Assembly (NCBI RefSeq): GCF_002933815.1
Contig: NZ_BEYR01000001.1
Location: 3,125,091-3,189,090, forward strand
DNA: 64,000 nt
Direction: 5' to 3'
From: Sphingobacterium sp. HMA12
GTDB taxonomy: Bacteria; Bacteroidota; Bacteroidia; Sphingobacteriales; Sphingobacteriaceae
Shown here: piece after piece, positions 45,174 to 55,524 of the stretch
How positions within the stretch are numbered: the first letter of the stretch is position 1
How the letters are laid out: each line of letters begins with the position of its first letter
The notes under the pieces: generated by a model
What the model saw: the letters and a program-made list of their open reading frames with translations, nothing else
Told to the model about the DNA's origin: nothing
Databases searched by the model: none
Made by a program: the position numbers and the translations under genes

Positions 45174-48100
45174 CTAGATATCTTTTCTATTGTCATCTGA
45201 ATCAATATCAATCAGTTTGTTGTACGGATCAACACCAACCTGCGTAGGTTTTTGATCCACAAGCAATGTCAATGTATTATTGATCTGATCAATACGATGT
45301 TTTTTCAGGTAAATTTCCTGTGGTTTCCCATTTTTCTTATCTGCGGATTTCGAAAAAACCCCAACCTCAATATAGTCACTCAGTGGCAAAGATTTCAATG
45401 TCACCCGATCTGATTTTTTAAATAATAACGGTTTGCTTCCTTGATCATTGTAACTCTTTTTCCCATTGGCGTCCACCCGATACTTAGCCACTTCAAATTG
45501 AATATCCACTTGATATTTTCCATTTTTCAGTTTTTTGGCACTCACCTTCTCCACTTTATTATTGTACAGGGTGATCGTTTCAAACATGTCTTTAATCAGA
45601 TAACGCAGGGAGTCTGGCGTCGCTTTGCGAAAGTAATCCACAAATTCCAAAGATGTTGTATAGGGTGGATTTTGGAAGGCCGTACTTTCCAAATAAGCTT
45701 TTGCTGTATGGTTGAATACATCCTCTCCAAGGTAGTCACTCAGCGCGTACAATACCAATGAGCCTTTTTGATAATGGATATACATTTGATTCTCATTGTA
45801 CATTAGCGGCTTTTCCCCTAATTTCTCCGCACTTCTTCCCTTTAGATAGCCATCCAGTGCGTCTTTGAGAAACTTACGCATCTGCCCCTTTCCATACCTC
45901 TTTTCCAGTACTTTCAAAGAGGAATATTCAGACATGCTTTCTGACATCAATGTAGCTCCCTGCGTATTGGCACCGACAACTTGATGTGCCCACCACTGGT
46001 GCGCTATTTCGTGCGCGGTCACAGCATAAGGATAATCCACCGCATCGTCTTCTTTCTCATCCACATCTGCAATAAAACCTATCGCCTCCGAAAAAGGAAT
46101 GGTATTGGCAAAAGACTGCGCAAAAGTTCCCGCTGTTCGAGGAAATTCAACGATCCGAAGTTGTCGATGCTGATAAGGGCTATATTGGCTGGTATAATAA
46201 GCTAAAGACGCCTTGCTCGATGCCATCATTCGATCAAGATTGTACATATGCCCTTTGTGGTAATAGATTTCCAAATTAACACCATTCCATTGACCCTTTT
46301 TTATCTCATATCGAGCGGAATTAAATGCAAAGAAATTCAGGATCGCTGAATCCATTTTATACTGGTAATATTTTCTTCCGTTTTTCTCCCATTGTTTAGT
46401 CAGGTATCCCGGAGCAATGGCCAATTGATCCTTATCGGTACTTACTGTTGCCTCAAACCGAATCCAGTCTGCATCATTTGAAATATAATTGTTCTTTCGC
46501 GCGTTGGAGTCCGTGGGCGGAGCCATACGATCCCGGTAAGGTAGTCCATATTTTTTTCGGATATCATTATCCACCAACTCACCTCGATCCAAATAACCGA
46601 TATTTGGAAACAGCATATTGTTAATGAAAGTTCCGTTACCTTTAACGGGAGACTTCTCGTTCACCCAAGTGTTTGCCGGACTAACCGTAGTAAAATTTAA
46701 GACAATTGAATCCCCAGGAGCCATTGGCTTAGTCAACTTATAGATATTGAAATTATAAATATCATCGGCCGATATCAGCTTATGAGGCACATCGAAAGAA
46801 AAGGTATAGTCATAGTCATTATAATTGACAAAAATGGAGTCTATGGCAACCGTAGTCTTATTCTTCAGCACATAAGAAGCTTGTGCTTTAAAGCTACGTA
46901 TGGAAGGATAGATATCCATATTGAACTTGATGTCAACAACACGGGGCTGAGGTCGAAATTGATATTTTTTGTACTTCTTTTCCCACTCCACAGACTGCTT
47001 TTCATGATCAAGGCTTGTATAATAAGGGTTTTTAATATGGTTCTCATAATATATACCCGCTCCGATCCCTACAAAACCAATTAAACTCAGGATAAGGACT
47101 GTTATACTGGTTGGGCTTAAGTTTGTTTTTAATATTTCCCAACGTTCTTTCATCCCCGAAAATCCACCTCTACGCCAAAGCAAAAGCGCCATCGTAAGAA
47201 AAAACACCGCAAATAGCAGCCAATAGACACGATAAGTTAAAAAGGGTAAGATATAGCCAAAACCGTCCATATCCGAATAGTCGAGACCGGGTCCCTGGTT
47301 AAATTGATAAATCGCCTGCTCCACGCCCACCATCGATAAAAATGGCAATCCGATAAATAAGGTTAACAGAATAAAAAAACCAGCCAGATAATTTTTGAAG
47401 AGCGTGTGGACAAAGATGGCCACAAAGAGCCATACAATATTTGCCAACATACCATACACCATCAGGTGCATGATGTACTGCCCGATTTCGAAATGATAAT
47501 AATGATGATAGACCTGAAATGCCATACAGGTGAGCATCACCACCACCAGCAAGGTCAGTTGCATTAAGATGATCGCGATTATTTTGGAGCCCATGAGCGC
47601 CCAGTTCGGAACGGGTGTCGCATCCAATAATCCGCCCATACGTGTAATGCTACCACGATGAACCAATAAACCACTGAAGAGAAAGGTCAGGATCAACAAA
47701 AAGAATTTAAAGGTCGTTCCCGGTATCAAAAGCATTTTCCAGGTAACAGGATATGTCGAGGTACCAAAAATTGCACCGATTGTACTAGCCATCAAGATGA
47801 TAAACAGTACACCAACCAGGGTTAGAATCAAAAAAACTGGTTTTTTTACAATGTACCGATAGTCATATCGCGCCAGTGTCCAAGTCGTTTTCAGGTAGTG
47901 GACGATTGAAAAGTCGTAGCGCACTTTTGGTAGATTGAGACGAAAAACACTGTCAAAATTATTTTTTGTCAAGCGTTTTCCTTTCTTGCCCGTTTTTACT
48001 GAAATGGAATCCTGTGAAAAAGAAAATAACAAGTAAAATCCACCAATAAACAATGCTGCTACAGCAAGCCATATCAGACGATTATAGACAATTGCTCCCA

Positions 48101-48818
48101 GAAAAGGAAGATTGTTTGTGTTCTTTTCTTCAGGAGACCAATATTGCGTGTAGTAGGAAATGGCGCTATCACCAAAGGGATCTATCAATGCCCCGAGATA
48201 ACGATTATCAGCGTTTGTTGTCAGATTTTGAACAAGTACCTGTACAATAATAAGCACCAGCACCGCAACAAAACCTACATATACATTACGGGTAAAAGTG
48301 ACCGTTACAAAAATAATGGCGCTAAGGATAACCAGATTGGGGATAACCTGAATAAGATAGGTCTGGATGTAGGCTAAAACATGTACGGGACCCAACAAAT
48401 CTGGATTAATTCCCGGAACGAATTGCGCAACAACAATACCTAAAGTCGATGCCAGTACGATAACGAGTACCACAGCTATCGATCCAAAAAACTTCCCCAG
48501 CAGATAGTCCGTTTTGGTAAACGGATAACTAAAGAGAATGGTATGGACATTATATTGAAAATCCCGATAAACACAGGCGCCCACAATAGAGGGAATTAAA
48601 AAATAGATAATGGAAGACATCCCGTTTATCATCTCATTAATAGCCCAAGGCGAATTTCTGATGGTATTGGATGAAGTCGTCGCCGTAACGCCATCAAATA
48701 TTCCGAGTGAGGACAACATGATGAACAACGACAGGACAAAAAATAAAGCCATATAAATATAGACGGCAGCACTCTTAAACCAACGTGTAAACTCAAAATT
48801 AAAAATCGGACTAAACAT
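45174..48818 (-). CDS. ABC-2 permease fused to M1 aminopeptidase-like domain
   Basis: The 1214-residue protein has about 12 predicted membrane helices in residues 1-590 (FTRWFKSAAVYIYMALFFVL first), in two ABC-2 permease blocks. A soluble M1-type domain follows with HEIAHQWW (near residue 933) and a downstream Glu in MSESMSEYSS, the HExxH-E zinc site. It overlaps its ABC ATPase gene by 8 bp, so the pair forms one transporter. The peptidase part would face the periplasm. The substrate is unknown. Confidence 0.88.
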   Translation of the reverse strand: MFSPIFNFEFTRWFKSAAVYIYMALFFVLSLFIMLSSLGIFDGVTATTSSNTIRNSPWAINEMINGMSSIIYFLIPSIVGACVYRDFQYNVHTILFSYPFTKTDYLLGKFFGSIAVVLVIVLASTLGIVVAQFVPGINPDLLGPVHVLAYIQTYLIQVIPNLVILSAIIFVTVTFTRNVYVGFVAVLVLIIVQVLVQNLTTNADNRYLGALIDPFGDSAISYYTQYWSPEEKNTNNLPFLGAIVYNRLIWLAVAALFIGGFYLLFSFSQDSISVKTGKKGKRLTKNNFDSVFRLNLPKVRYDFSIVHYLKTTWTLARYDYRYIVKKPVFLILTLVGVLFIILMASTIGAIFGTSTYPVTWKMLLIPGTTFKFFLLILTFLFSGLLVHRGSITRMGGLLDATPVPNWALMGSKIIAIILMQLTLLVVVMLTCMAFQVYHHYYHFEIGQYIMHLMVYGMLANIVWLFVAIFVHTLFKNYLAGFFILLTLFIGLPFLSMVGVEQAIYQFNQGPGLDYSDMDGFGYILPFLTYRVYWLLFAVFFLTMALLLWRRGGFSGMKERWEILKTNLSPTSITVLILSLIGFVGIGAGIYYENHIKNPYYTSLDHEKQSVEWEKKYKKYQFRPQPRVVDIKFNMDIYPSIRSFKAQASYVLKNKTTVAIDSIFVNYNDYDYTFSFDVPHKLISADDIYNFNIYKLTKPMAPGDSIVLNFTTVSPANTWVNEKSPVKGNGTFINNMLFPNIGYLDRGELVDNDIRKKYGLPYRDRMAPPTDSNARKNNYISNDADWIRFEATVSTDKDQLAIAPGYLTKQWEKNGRKYYQYKMDSAILNFFAFNSARYEIKKGQWNGVNLEIYYHKGHMYNLDRMMASSKASLAYYTSQYSPYQHRQLRIVEFPRTAGTFAQSFANTIPFSEAIGFIADVDEKEDDAVDYPYAVTAHEIAHQWWAHQVVGANTQGATLMSESMSEYSSLKVLEKRYGKGQMRKFLKDALDGYLKGRSAEKLGEKPLMYNENQMYIHYQKGSLVLYALSDYLGEDVFNHTAKAYLESTAFQNPPYTTSLEFVDYFRKATPDSLRYLIKDMFETITLYNNKVEKVSAKKLKNGKYQVDIQFEVAKYRVDANGKKSYNDQGSKPLLFKKSDRVTLKSLPLSDYIEVGVFSKSADKKNGKPQEIYLKKHRIDQINNTLTLLVDQKPTQVGVDPYNKLIDIDSDDNRKDI

Positions 48819-49695
48819 GGCGTTGGTCAGTTTTTAGTGCGACAAAATAGACATCTTCCAGTTGCCCTTGCGCACTTACGAAGGATTCATCTGGCTGCAC
48901 ATCACTATAGACCCGAATATTAAGCGTATTATCCTGATTATAATTGGTTGAAATTACATTATACTTCTGTGTATACTCATCCAATTGATCGCGGCTAATG
49001 ATTCGTACCCAGATCTTGCCTTCCAATTGTTCTATTGTTTCCTTTGGCGTGCCGCGCAATAGTATTTTACCACCATTGAGAATAGCAAGTTCATGGCATA
49101 ATTCGCGCACATCATCCACAATATGTGTCGAAAAAATAACCGTATGATTGGTTCCGATCTCCCGCAATACGTTTAAAAAACGATGTCTTTCAGCCGGGTC
49201 CAGTCCTGCGGTAGGTTCGTCAACAATAATCAGCTTGGGATCGTTCAGCAATAACTGGGCAATGCCAAAGCGTTGTTTCATTCCCCCCGAATAGCCGCTC
49301 ACACTCTTGTTTCGGACATCCCAAAGGTTGGTCACTTCAAGAACACGCTTGATGATCGCTTGTCGGTCAGCACTTGACTTAATCCCCTTGAGCTTCGCAA
49401 AATAGTGTAATAAATCCATCGCTGAAAGGTTCGGATAAACACCAAATTCCTGCGGTAAATAACCCAAAACTTTTCGCAGCTCCATTTGCTTTCCAAGGAC
49501 ATCAATATCACCAAAAGTAATACGGCCATGATCGGGCTTCTGAAGAGTGGCTATGGTGCGCATCAGGGATGATTTTCCTGCTCCATTTGGTCCGAGGAGA
49601 CCAAACATACCCGGTTTTATTTCCAAGTTTACTTCGTCTAGCGCTTTTACACCATTTGGATAGGTTTTACTGAGACTTTCTATTGATAAATTCAT
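48811..49695 (-). CDS. ABC transporter ATP-binding protein
   Basis: The 294-residue ATPase has Walker A GLLGPNGAGKSS (near residue 32), Q-loop YLPQEFGVYPNLS, signature YSGGMKQRFGIAQ, and Walker B LIIVDEPTAGLDPAE with the H-loop in VIFSTHIVDD. It pairs with the fused permease-peptidase whose start it overlaps by 8 bp. It probably drives export or a signalling-like activity at the inner membrane. Confidence 0.93.
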   Translation of the reverse strand: MNLSIESLSKTYPNGVKALDEVNLEIKPGMFGLLGPNGAGKSSLMRTIATLQKPDHGRITFGDIDVLGKQMELRKVLGYLPQEFGVYPNLSAMDLLHYFAKLKGIKSSADRQAIIKRVLEVTNLWDVRNKSVSGYSGGMKQRFGIAQLLLNDPKLIIVDEPTAGLDPAERHRFLNVLREIGTNHTVIFSTHIVDDVRELCHELAILNGGKILLRGTPKETIEQLEGKIWVRIISRDQLDEYTQKYNVISTNYNQDNTLNIRVYSDVQPDESFVSAQGQLEDVYFVALKTDQRHV

Positions 49696-49881
49696 AAATA
49701 AGTTTAACTGTTAATAATTCGTTAGTATAGCAAAACGACAATTTGTTACAACAATATAACAAAAGTTCACAAGAAAACAGGCAGATCTACCTATTTTTCA
49801 ATGCAATATCAACTAAAAACAGTTATTACCCATACAGCTCACCGAGGTATGAAAACCGTATAGGCAGATTGGATCGGCCGC

Positions 49882-50394
49882 TCAGAGCTTTAACTCAAAT
49901 AGACTTACCGTGGCCTTATCATAATGTGCGGGCAGACCAGATGTATCGCGAAGTTTCTTTAATCCCAGAAATTCGAAACCACATCTGGTGTAATGTTCAA
50001 TAAGTCCTTTATTTTCCCCCACCGTATCCAGGCGAACAAACTTCTTATGATTTGCAATGGCATATTCAATCGCCCAATGCACAATATATCGAACGAGATT
50101 CTTACCTCTAAAATCGGGATTTGTGGCAATACGATGAATATAAACCGCCGAATCGTTATTTCTTTCTTCCCAGATATCAGGATCATCGAATGTCGTCGCC
50201 CAGACACAGGCAATATCCCCGCCGACAATCATTTTCCATTGCCTATGCTCTTTCAGTTCCTGCTCAATAAGCTTCCGGTCAAATTCAGGCCAAGAAATCA
50301 TGGATTTTGCTTTTTGAAAATCTGTCGCAAACTTATAAAACTTAAAAATCGAATCAATATCGCCAAGTGTGCTATTCCGTATCTGTAGTTCCAT
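49882..50394 (-). CDS. GNAT-family N-acetyltransferase
   Basis: ATG 50392-50394 gives 170 residues starting MELQIRNSTLGDIDSIFKFY, a typical GNAT first strand. The acetyl-CoA loop is FRGKNLVRYIV, followed by RLDTVGENKGLIEHYTRCGF. The substrate is unknown. It is transcribed alone; the gap to the ABC genes shows nothing further. Confidence 0.85.
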   Translation of the reverse strand: MELQIRNSTLGDIDSIFKFYKFATDFQKAKSMISWPEFDRKLIEQELKEHRQWKMIVGGDIACVWATTFDDPDIWEERNNDSAVYIHRIATNPDFRGKNLVRYIVHWAIEYAIANHKKFVRLDTVGENKGLIEHYTRCGFEFLGLKKLRDTSGLPAHYDKATVSLFELKL

Positions 50395-50623
50395 TATTAT
50401 CACTAAATTACTGTTATCAACTTTACTTGAAGCATACACAAAATTACACTTCTGCGAATAATAGTAATGGGTACAGATCTACGCTCTTGTGAGGTACCAG
50501 AAAAAGGAAGTCCGAAATGCCAGATTTTGTCATATGTCCCGTGAATTATAAGCATAGGATGATGCGTGATTTTATAATACGACTGATTTCGTCAACTTAA
50601 CAAAAAATAAGATTTAAAAAAAG

Positions 50624-51010
50624 CTATTGAATCCCCAATATCCACCTTACGTCGAAAATATCTGTTACTTCTACCAGTTGGTCTGTCTCGTTATTCCCCA
50701 ATATGGCTTGTCGTCCCGCTGTAAGTTTGATAGCAAGCCGGCCACGGTCAGCCACATTCGTACAAGGCAAAAATATCGAAAGATAGTTGCCAATTTTTCG
50801 TCCATCATCGTGTACCAGATCCGAACCATAAATGATCACGCTTGGGGAAATAAGAGAGGCGCTTACAATAGGTAGCTCTGAATACCCATTTATTTTTTTA
50901 TCCAGTCTGTCAAAATCGAGGCTTCCGCCAAAACATGACTGATAAAACATAAGCGCCTTTCTACAATTCCCCGAAAATGTGATAAAAATCCCGCTTCTTA
51001 ACCGTTCCAT
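50624..51010 (-). CDS. VOC/PhnB-like glyoxalase-fold protein
   Basis: The 128-residue protein has the PhnB-type pattern: FITFSGNCRKALMFYQSCFGG at the start, then VSASLISPSVIIYGSD and the second module NVADRGRLAIKLTAG. Catalytic metal ligands are not clear. It heads a run of small stress-type proteins on the minus strand (SRPBCC, DoxX, SRPBCC). The function is unknown. Confidence 0.75.
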   Translation of the reverse strand: MERLRSGIFITFSGNCRKALMFYQSCFGGSLDFDRLDKKINGYSELPIVSASLISPSVIIYGSDLVHDDGRKIGNYLSIFLPCTNVADRGRLAIKLTAGRQAILGNNETDQLVEVTDIFDVRWILGIQ

Positions 51011-51032
51011 ATCCTAAACAAATTCGATTAAG

Positions 51033-51482
51033 CTATGCGTCTGGTATGACGGGCTCTACAAGTTTTTTCATTTTTTCCAAAGATTCCTGCCATCCCAGGT
51101 AACACATTTCAGCTGGAATAACTTCAGGAATTCCTGTTTGCTCTATTTTAAGTTCTGTACCGCAGCTAACTGCACGCAGCGAGACTGTCGTTGTCATTTC
51201 TCCGGGTAAATTAGGATCATCAAAGCGGTCAACATATTTGATAAATTCATTGGGTATAATTTCCAAATATTCTCCACCAAAAGAATGACCATTGCCCGTA
51301 CCAAAATTGATAAATGTCATCTTAAATTGACCGCCTACTTTAAAATCCATCTGTTGTACAGTACAGACAAAACCGTAAGGAGGTAACCATGTAGCATGCG
51401 CTACCGGATCCGCGAATGCACGGAAGACTTTTTCAGGACTCGCCTGAATAACCCGATGTAAAGAAACACTATTTGTTTTCAT
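51033..51482 (-). CDS. SRPBCC/AHSA1-family protein
   Basis: The 149-residue protein shows the AHSA1 pattern: VIQASPEKVFRAFADPVAHATWLPPYG, VGGQFKMTFINFGTG and LEIIPNEFIKYVDRFDDP. The START-like cavity binds hydrophobic ligands; the ligand here is unknown. It lies 22 bp from the VOC gene and may be co-transcribed. Confidence 0.85.
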   Translation of the reverse strand: MKTNSVSLHRVIQASPEKVFRAFADPVAHATWLPPYGFVCTVQQMDFKVGGQFKMTFINFGTGNGHSFGGEYLEIIPNEFIKYVDRFDDPNLPGEMTTTVSLRAVSCGTELKIEQTGIPEVIPAEMCYLGWQESLEKMKKLVEPVIPDA

Positions 51483-51589
51483 CTCGTTTGATTGTTTATA
51501 ATGTAAATAGATAATACGATCTTTTTGTTCTTTCTAATAATTTTCAATAACCTATCCTTCCGACGGGAACACTCTGATAGGCCAAAATA

Positions 51590-52009
51590 TTAGGATATCG
51601 CCGACGCGCCTGTATAGGTATGCTGCTGTGCGGCACGACCTGTACCAGCTATCTTTGACCGATAGACATAAGATAACATCAGGATACCCAATACAATAAG
51701 AGGCAATAGCATATAGGTTATATTTTTATCCACGCAAGTATGACTGATAAAGGCAAACACCAAACTGAATGTCAATCCTGCATAAGCCCATTCCTTTAAT
51801 TTAGCCGGAAACTGTGGGATGGCAATGGCGATGACTCCGAGCACTTTACAGATAATAAGGGCATAGGCAAAATAATCCGGGTAACCTAAAGGTTTGGTTC
51901 CCGCATTCATATATTGCGGTGCAAATAGTAATGTGCCCAGTGGCATAGCGCCTTCCCAGATAACAATAAATATTGTCGCTATCCAGAAGATAATTTTATT
52001 CTTTTTCAT
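51590..52009 (-). CDS. DoxX-like membrane protein
   Basis: The 139-residue protein has four predicted helices and the DoxX-like stretch LGYPDYFAYALIICKVLGVIA. DoxX-like small proteins are linked to redox or unknown roles. It starts 20 bp after the upstream SRPBCC gene. Confidence 0.78.
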   Translation of the reverse strand: MKKNKIIFWIATIFIVIWEGAMPLGTLLFAPQYMNAGTKPLGYPDYFAYALIICKVLGVIAIAIPQFPAKLKEWAYAGLTFSLVFAFISHTCVDKNITYMLLPLIVLGILMLSYVYRSKIAGTGRAAQQHTYTGASAIS

Positions 52010-52029
52010 GATCTGATATTTTAAGGTGA

Positions 52030-52452
52030 TTAATTCGTTGATTCAACATGTTTTACAAAATTATTAAGGATTGACTGCCAGCCTTGCTTCTGAAATTCAG
52101 GATCATTCATCTGCTCCGCATCAAAAGTGGTACTCATAATTGTCTTGCCATCTTTTTCGGAAAACAGTGTGCTTACTGTCCGGCCGTCAGGCATGGTATA
52201 GGCGATTTCCTGATGCAACTCAACCTTATCATAAGTTCCTTCAAAATCAAACCCAAAACTGCCATCCTTTGCTTCCATCCGATTTTTAAAAGTCCCATTC
52301 ACACGCAAGTCGTTTTGACTGCTCGGACAATGCCAACTTGGATCTGCAGCATTCCATTGCATAATATCTGCTGGTGCGTTCCATTGCTGCCAGACTTTGT
52401 CTACCGGTGCATTGATTGTGGCTGCCACCTTGATTTTTGTTTGTCTTTCCAT
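52030..52452 (-). CDS. SRPBCC-family protein
   Basis: ATG 52450-52452 gives a 140-residue product beginning MERQTKIKVAATINAPVDKV, the usual SRPBCC start. It contains WQQWNAPADIMQWN and GFQKQGWQSILNNF-like elements. It is first in a small operon with the DoxX-like gene and divergent from the GATase1-AraC regulator, which may control it. The ligand is unknown. Confidence 0.85.
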   Translation of the reverse strand: MERQTKIKVAATINAPVDKVWQQWNAPADIMQWNAADPSWHCPSSQNDLRVNGTFKNRMEAKDGSFGFDFEGTYDKVELHQEIAYTMPDGRTVSTLFSEKDGKTIMSTTFDAEQMNDPEFQKQGWQSILNNFVKHVESTN

Positions 52453-52591
52453 GATTTCTTTTTCTTTGTCTATAATGATATAGCAAAGATGCAAAGGATT
52501 TTAAAGGCCGGCGTATTGTAAAACCGACAACTATAGGGGTGGATTACGACAAAAACAATTTGTACCTTTATCATATATAAACCAAAAAGAT

Positions 52592-53560
52592 ATGCAAATC
52601 TCTGTTTTTGTTCCCCAATACGGTACTATTGAAGGTATTACGCCAGCATTTAGAACCTTTCATACGGCCAATGAATTTCTATCGGCTTTTGGAAAAAAAC
52701 CGATATTCAATGTTGAGTATGTGGGGCTTAGCGAATACGTGCCTGCCAATAGCGGCGAGTACACGATAAAAACAAATCGCTTACTACAAGATGTCGACCG
52801 CACCGATCTACTGATCATACCGCCGACTTTTGGGGATATTGAGACCGGAATAAGAGACAATGCCGATGCAATACCTTATTTTAGAAAACTTCATTTAAAA
52901 GGCACCCGTTTGGCCAGCTTATGCGTAGGAGCTTTTCTTCTGGCTGAAACGGGGCTGTTAAATGGAAAAAAATGCTCGACTCATTGGGCATATATCAGCG
53001 AATTCAAGGAAAAATACCCCGAAATAGAAATCGAAGACGGCGCCGTTATCACCGAAAACGACAATATTTACAGCAGCGGCGGTGCCGCCAGCCTTTGGAA
53101 TTTAATTCTGTATCTCGTCGAAAAGTTTTCAGACCGTGAAACAGCAGTTATGATTGCTAAATATTTTGCGCTAGATATCAGCCGGGACAGTCAGTCCCAA
53201 TTTGCAATATTCCGTGGACAGCGAAATCACGATGATGTGGATATCCAGAAAGCACAGGATTACATCGAACTGAAATATGAGGAAAAAATTACTGTTGAGG
53301 ACCTTGCAAATTTTGTAAACATTGGCCGCAGGACTTTTGAACGCAGGTTTAAAGAAGCAACAAACAATACACCCGTAGAATATATCCAGCGTGTGCGCAT
53401 AGAGGCTGCCAAGAAATTCTTTGAGGCCTCAAGGAAAAACGTCTCCCAGGTGATGTATGATGTCGGCTATACAGACACCAAAGCATTTCGGGATATTTTC
53501 AAAAAAATAACGGGCCTTACGCCCATAGAATATCGGAACAAATTTGCTAAAGTCGCCTAA
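52592..53560 (+). CDS. GATase1/DJ-1 domain AraC-family regulator
   Basis: The 322-residue protein has a DJ-1/PfpI-like N-terminal domain with RLASLCVGAFLLAETGLLNG (a Cys at the nucleophile-elbow position) and THWAYISEF, then a C-terminal AraC HTH (TVEDLANFVNIGRRTFERRF, VSQVMYDVGYTDTKAFRDIF). It is divergent from the SRPBCC-DoxX genes across 139 bp and is the likely regulator of that small operon. The inducer is unknown. Confidence 0.9.
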   Translation: MQISVFVPQYGTIEGITPAFRTFHTANEFLSAFGKKPIFNVEYVGLSEYVPANSGEYTIKTNRLLQDVDRTDLLIIPPTFGDIETGIRDNADAIPYFRKLHLKGTRLASLCVGAFLLAETGLLNGKKCSTHWAYISEFKEKYPEIEIEDGAVITENDNIYSSGGAASLWNLILYLVEKFSDRETAVMIAKYFALDISRDSQSQFAIFRGQRNHDDVDIQKAQDYIELKYEEKITVEDLANFVNIGRRTFERRFKEATNNTPVEYIQRVRIEAAKKFFEASRKNVSQVMYDVGYTDTKAFRDIFKKITGLTPIEYRNKFAKVA

Positions 53561-53624
53561 TGAAGAGATTCAACAGCAAAAATAGAACGGGATATGTCGT
53601 AGCTGTAGTGTAATAGCCATAAAA

Positions 53625-53659
53625 ATAGAAAGCCACCTTGTATCAAAGTGGCTTTCTAT
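53625..53659. terminator. Bidirectional terminator
   Basis: ATAGAAAGCCAC pairs with GTGGCTTTCTAT around an 11-nt loop, between the AraC gene and the convergent DUF885 gene. Confidence 0.75.
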
Positions 53660-53674
53660 TGAGATTTAGAACAC

Positions 53675-55432
53675 CTATTTTTTCAGCATCATTTCCCGGA
53701 TATATTTTACCGGCGAATTGCCAAAACTTAAAAATTTCTCATTGAAGGCTTTCAGCTTAAATTGGTCACCTTCCTCCTTTTTCACGGCCTCCCTTAAATC
53801 ATAGATTTCTTTGTATCCCGTAAAATAAGACGTCAGCTGCACACTACTGACGGATACTCTTTTCCATTTCCCTGCAGCCTCTGCCTGTTGTTGAAATGCC
53901 TCGTCAACCAATAAATGCATCGCATCCTTTTCACTCATGTTCTTCACATGCACACTGTAGTCCAATATCGCGTTACATACAGTACGCAAATGCCATTTAT
54001 ACCACATCAGCCACATTTCAGGTGCATTGTCACCATAGCCATTTTCCAGCATCATCTGCTCGGTATAAACGGCCCATCCTTCGATCATCGCGCCATTCCC
54101 CAAAACACTCTTGATTAAGCTCGGAGACTGATTGGCATAGACCAACTGCGTATAATGCCCCGGAATAGCCTCGTGGATATTCAGAATCTGTAAAATATAG
54201 TGATTATATTCCCGCAGATAGCTTTCTGATGCTTCTTTGGTCCATCCTGCAAGACTACCGACATTATAGTATGTATTCCCACTTTTATCATAGGGACCCG
54301 GAGCACTGATCGAGGCGCCGGCCACACCGGCCATGTAGGCAGGTTCTTTCCGTACAACCAAAGGTTTGCTGTCGTCAATATATAAGAGATCCTTCTTCTT
54401 CACAAATTCCACCAGTTTTGGAATCTGTGCCTCAATAGCAGACTGAAAATCGGCCGCTTTGACGTGATTAACGGACAAGGTATCAATCATCTTGCGGATC
54501 ATTACCAAACTATCTGTCGGCTGTACAGTCTTTCCAAAATACTTTGGCCATAGGCCCTTACTGATTTTATACATTTCAGCATGTAAATAATGCTTACGTG
54601 CCACAGCCGCATCGTAGATCTCTGCCGCGGTAGATCCTGACTGGATATCAAACTTAAACTTTTGATCGTATAATTCCTGACCCAACCTAAAACTTCGCGG
54701 TGATGGATTTGGATTGGTTTTCAAAAATGAGACAAATCCATTGATTGCCTTTACAGCCTGGTCGGCTTTCGCTTGAATAGCTTCTTTTTCAGCTGCCGGA
54801 AGACTGGATTTTTTTAAAGAATCACGTAGATCCGTTTCAAATACAGATAATCCGCCCAAATTTTGCTGTATGGCTAGATCTGTCAGTACTAAAGCTGGAT
54901 TCTTGACCTGTCCTTTCGCGGCTTCATAATAGGCCGGAATTTTTGCCATACGCTGTTCAATAGCGTGAAGGCGGTCGTGCAGTGGAGCATAGTTCTCAGC
55001 CAGCATAAAGGCAATGGTTCCGCTTACATTATAGGCGGAGGGATTCCATTCGTAAGCCCGTTCCTTTTCGATTGACCATACATTGGATTCCAGATAATTC
55101 TGGATCAAATGGTAATCGGTCTGTTGCGAAAGGTTCAGCTCGTTCAGATCAAATTTTTTCAGTTGATCAAGCTGCTGTTTTGAAAATTCCAAACGCAATG
55201 CCCTGCTTTTAGCATCAGGAATTGTCAATAAAGAATCGTATCGGTGAAAACCTACTTGTGTGGCCCATTCTGGATTTTCTTTCCAAAGCTGCTCGATGAA
55301 TCGATCTTCGTAAGCTTTAAAATTCGCATTGGAGGTGGTATCCGCAAGGGCTTTTTTGGTATTAGATCCCGACCCGCAGGATGCCAGGATTCCAAAACCC
55401 AGGATTGTGAACGTATATGTTATCAGTTTCAT
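53675..55432 (-). CDS. DUF885-family lipoprotein (putative metalloprotease)
   Basis: The 585-residue protein has a lipobox (GFGILASC, Cys near 19) and the DUF885 helices. The hallmark NIHEAIPGHYTQL (HExxPGH) and a downstream Glu in MIEGWAVYTEQM form a likely zinc site. It is exported to the periplasm or outer membrane. The substrate is unknown. Confidence 0.88.
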   Translation of the reverse strand: MKLITYTFTILGFGILASCGSGSNTKKALADTTSNANFKAYEDRFIEQLWKENPEWATQVGFHRYDSLLTIPDAKSRALRLEFSKQQLDQLKKFDLNELNLSQQTDYHLIQNYLESNVWSIEKERAYEWNPSAYNVSGTIAFMLAENYAPLHDRLHAIEQRMAKIPAYYEAAKGQVKNPALVLTDLAIQQNLGGLSVFETDLRDSLKKSSLPAAEKEAIQAKADQAVKAINGFVSFLKTNPNPSPRSFRLGQELYDQKFKFDIQSGSTAAEIYDAAVARKHYLHAEMYKISKGLWPKYFGKTVQPTDSLVMIRKMIDTLSVNHVKAADFQSAIEAQIPKLVEFVKKKDLLYIDDSKPLVVRKEPAYMAGVAGASISAPGPYDKSGNTYYNVGSLAGWTKEASESYLREYNHYILQILNIHEAIPGHYTQLVYANQSPSLIKSVLGNGAMIEGWAVYTEQMMLENGYGDNAPEMWLMWYKWHLRTVCNAILDYSVHVKNMSEKDAMHLLVDEAFQQQAEAAGKWKRVSVSSVQLTSYFTGYKEIYDLREAVKKEEGDQFKLKAFNEKFLSFGNSPVKYIREMMLKK

Positions 55433-55524
55433 TAGAGTAATTTGATTAAAAATAACAATTGTTGTTGATTTTTAATCAAACCACTCCAAGGATTTTACAA
55501 TTCACCTCGCTGCATCTTTCCGAG

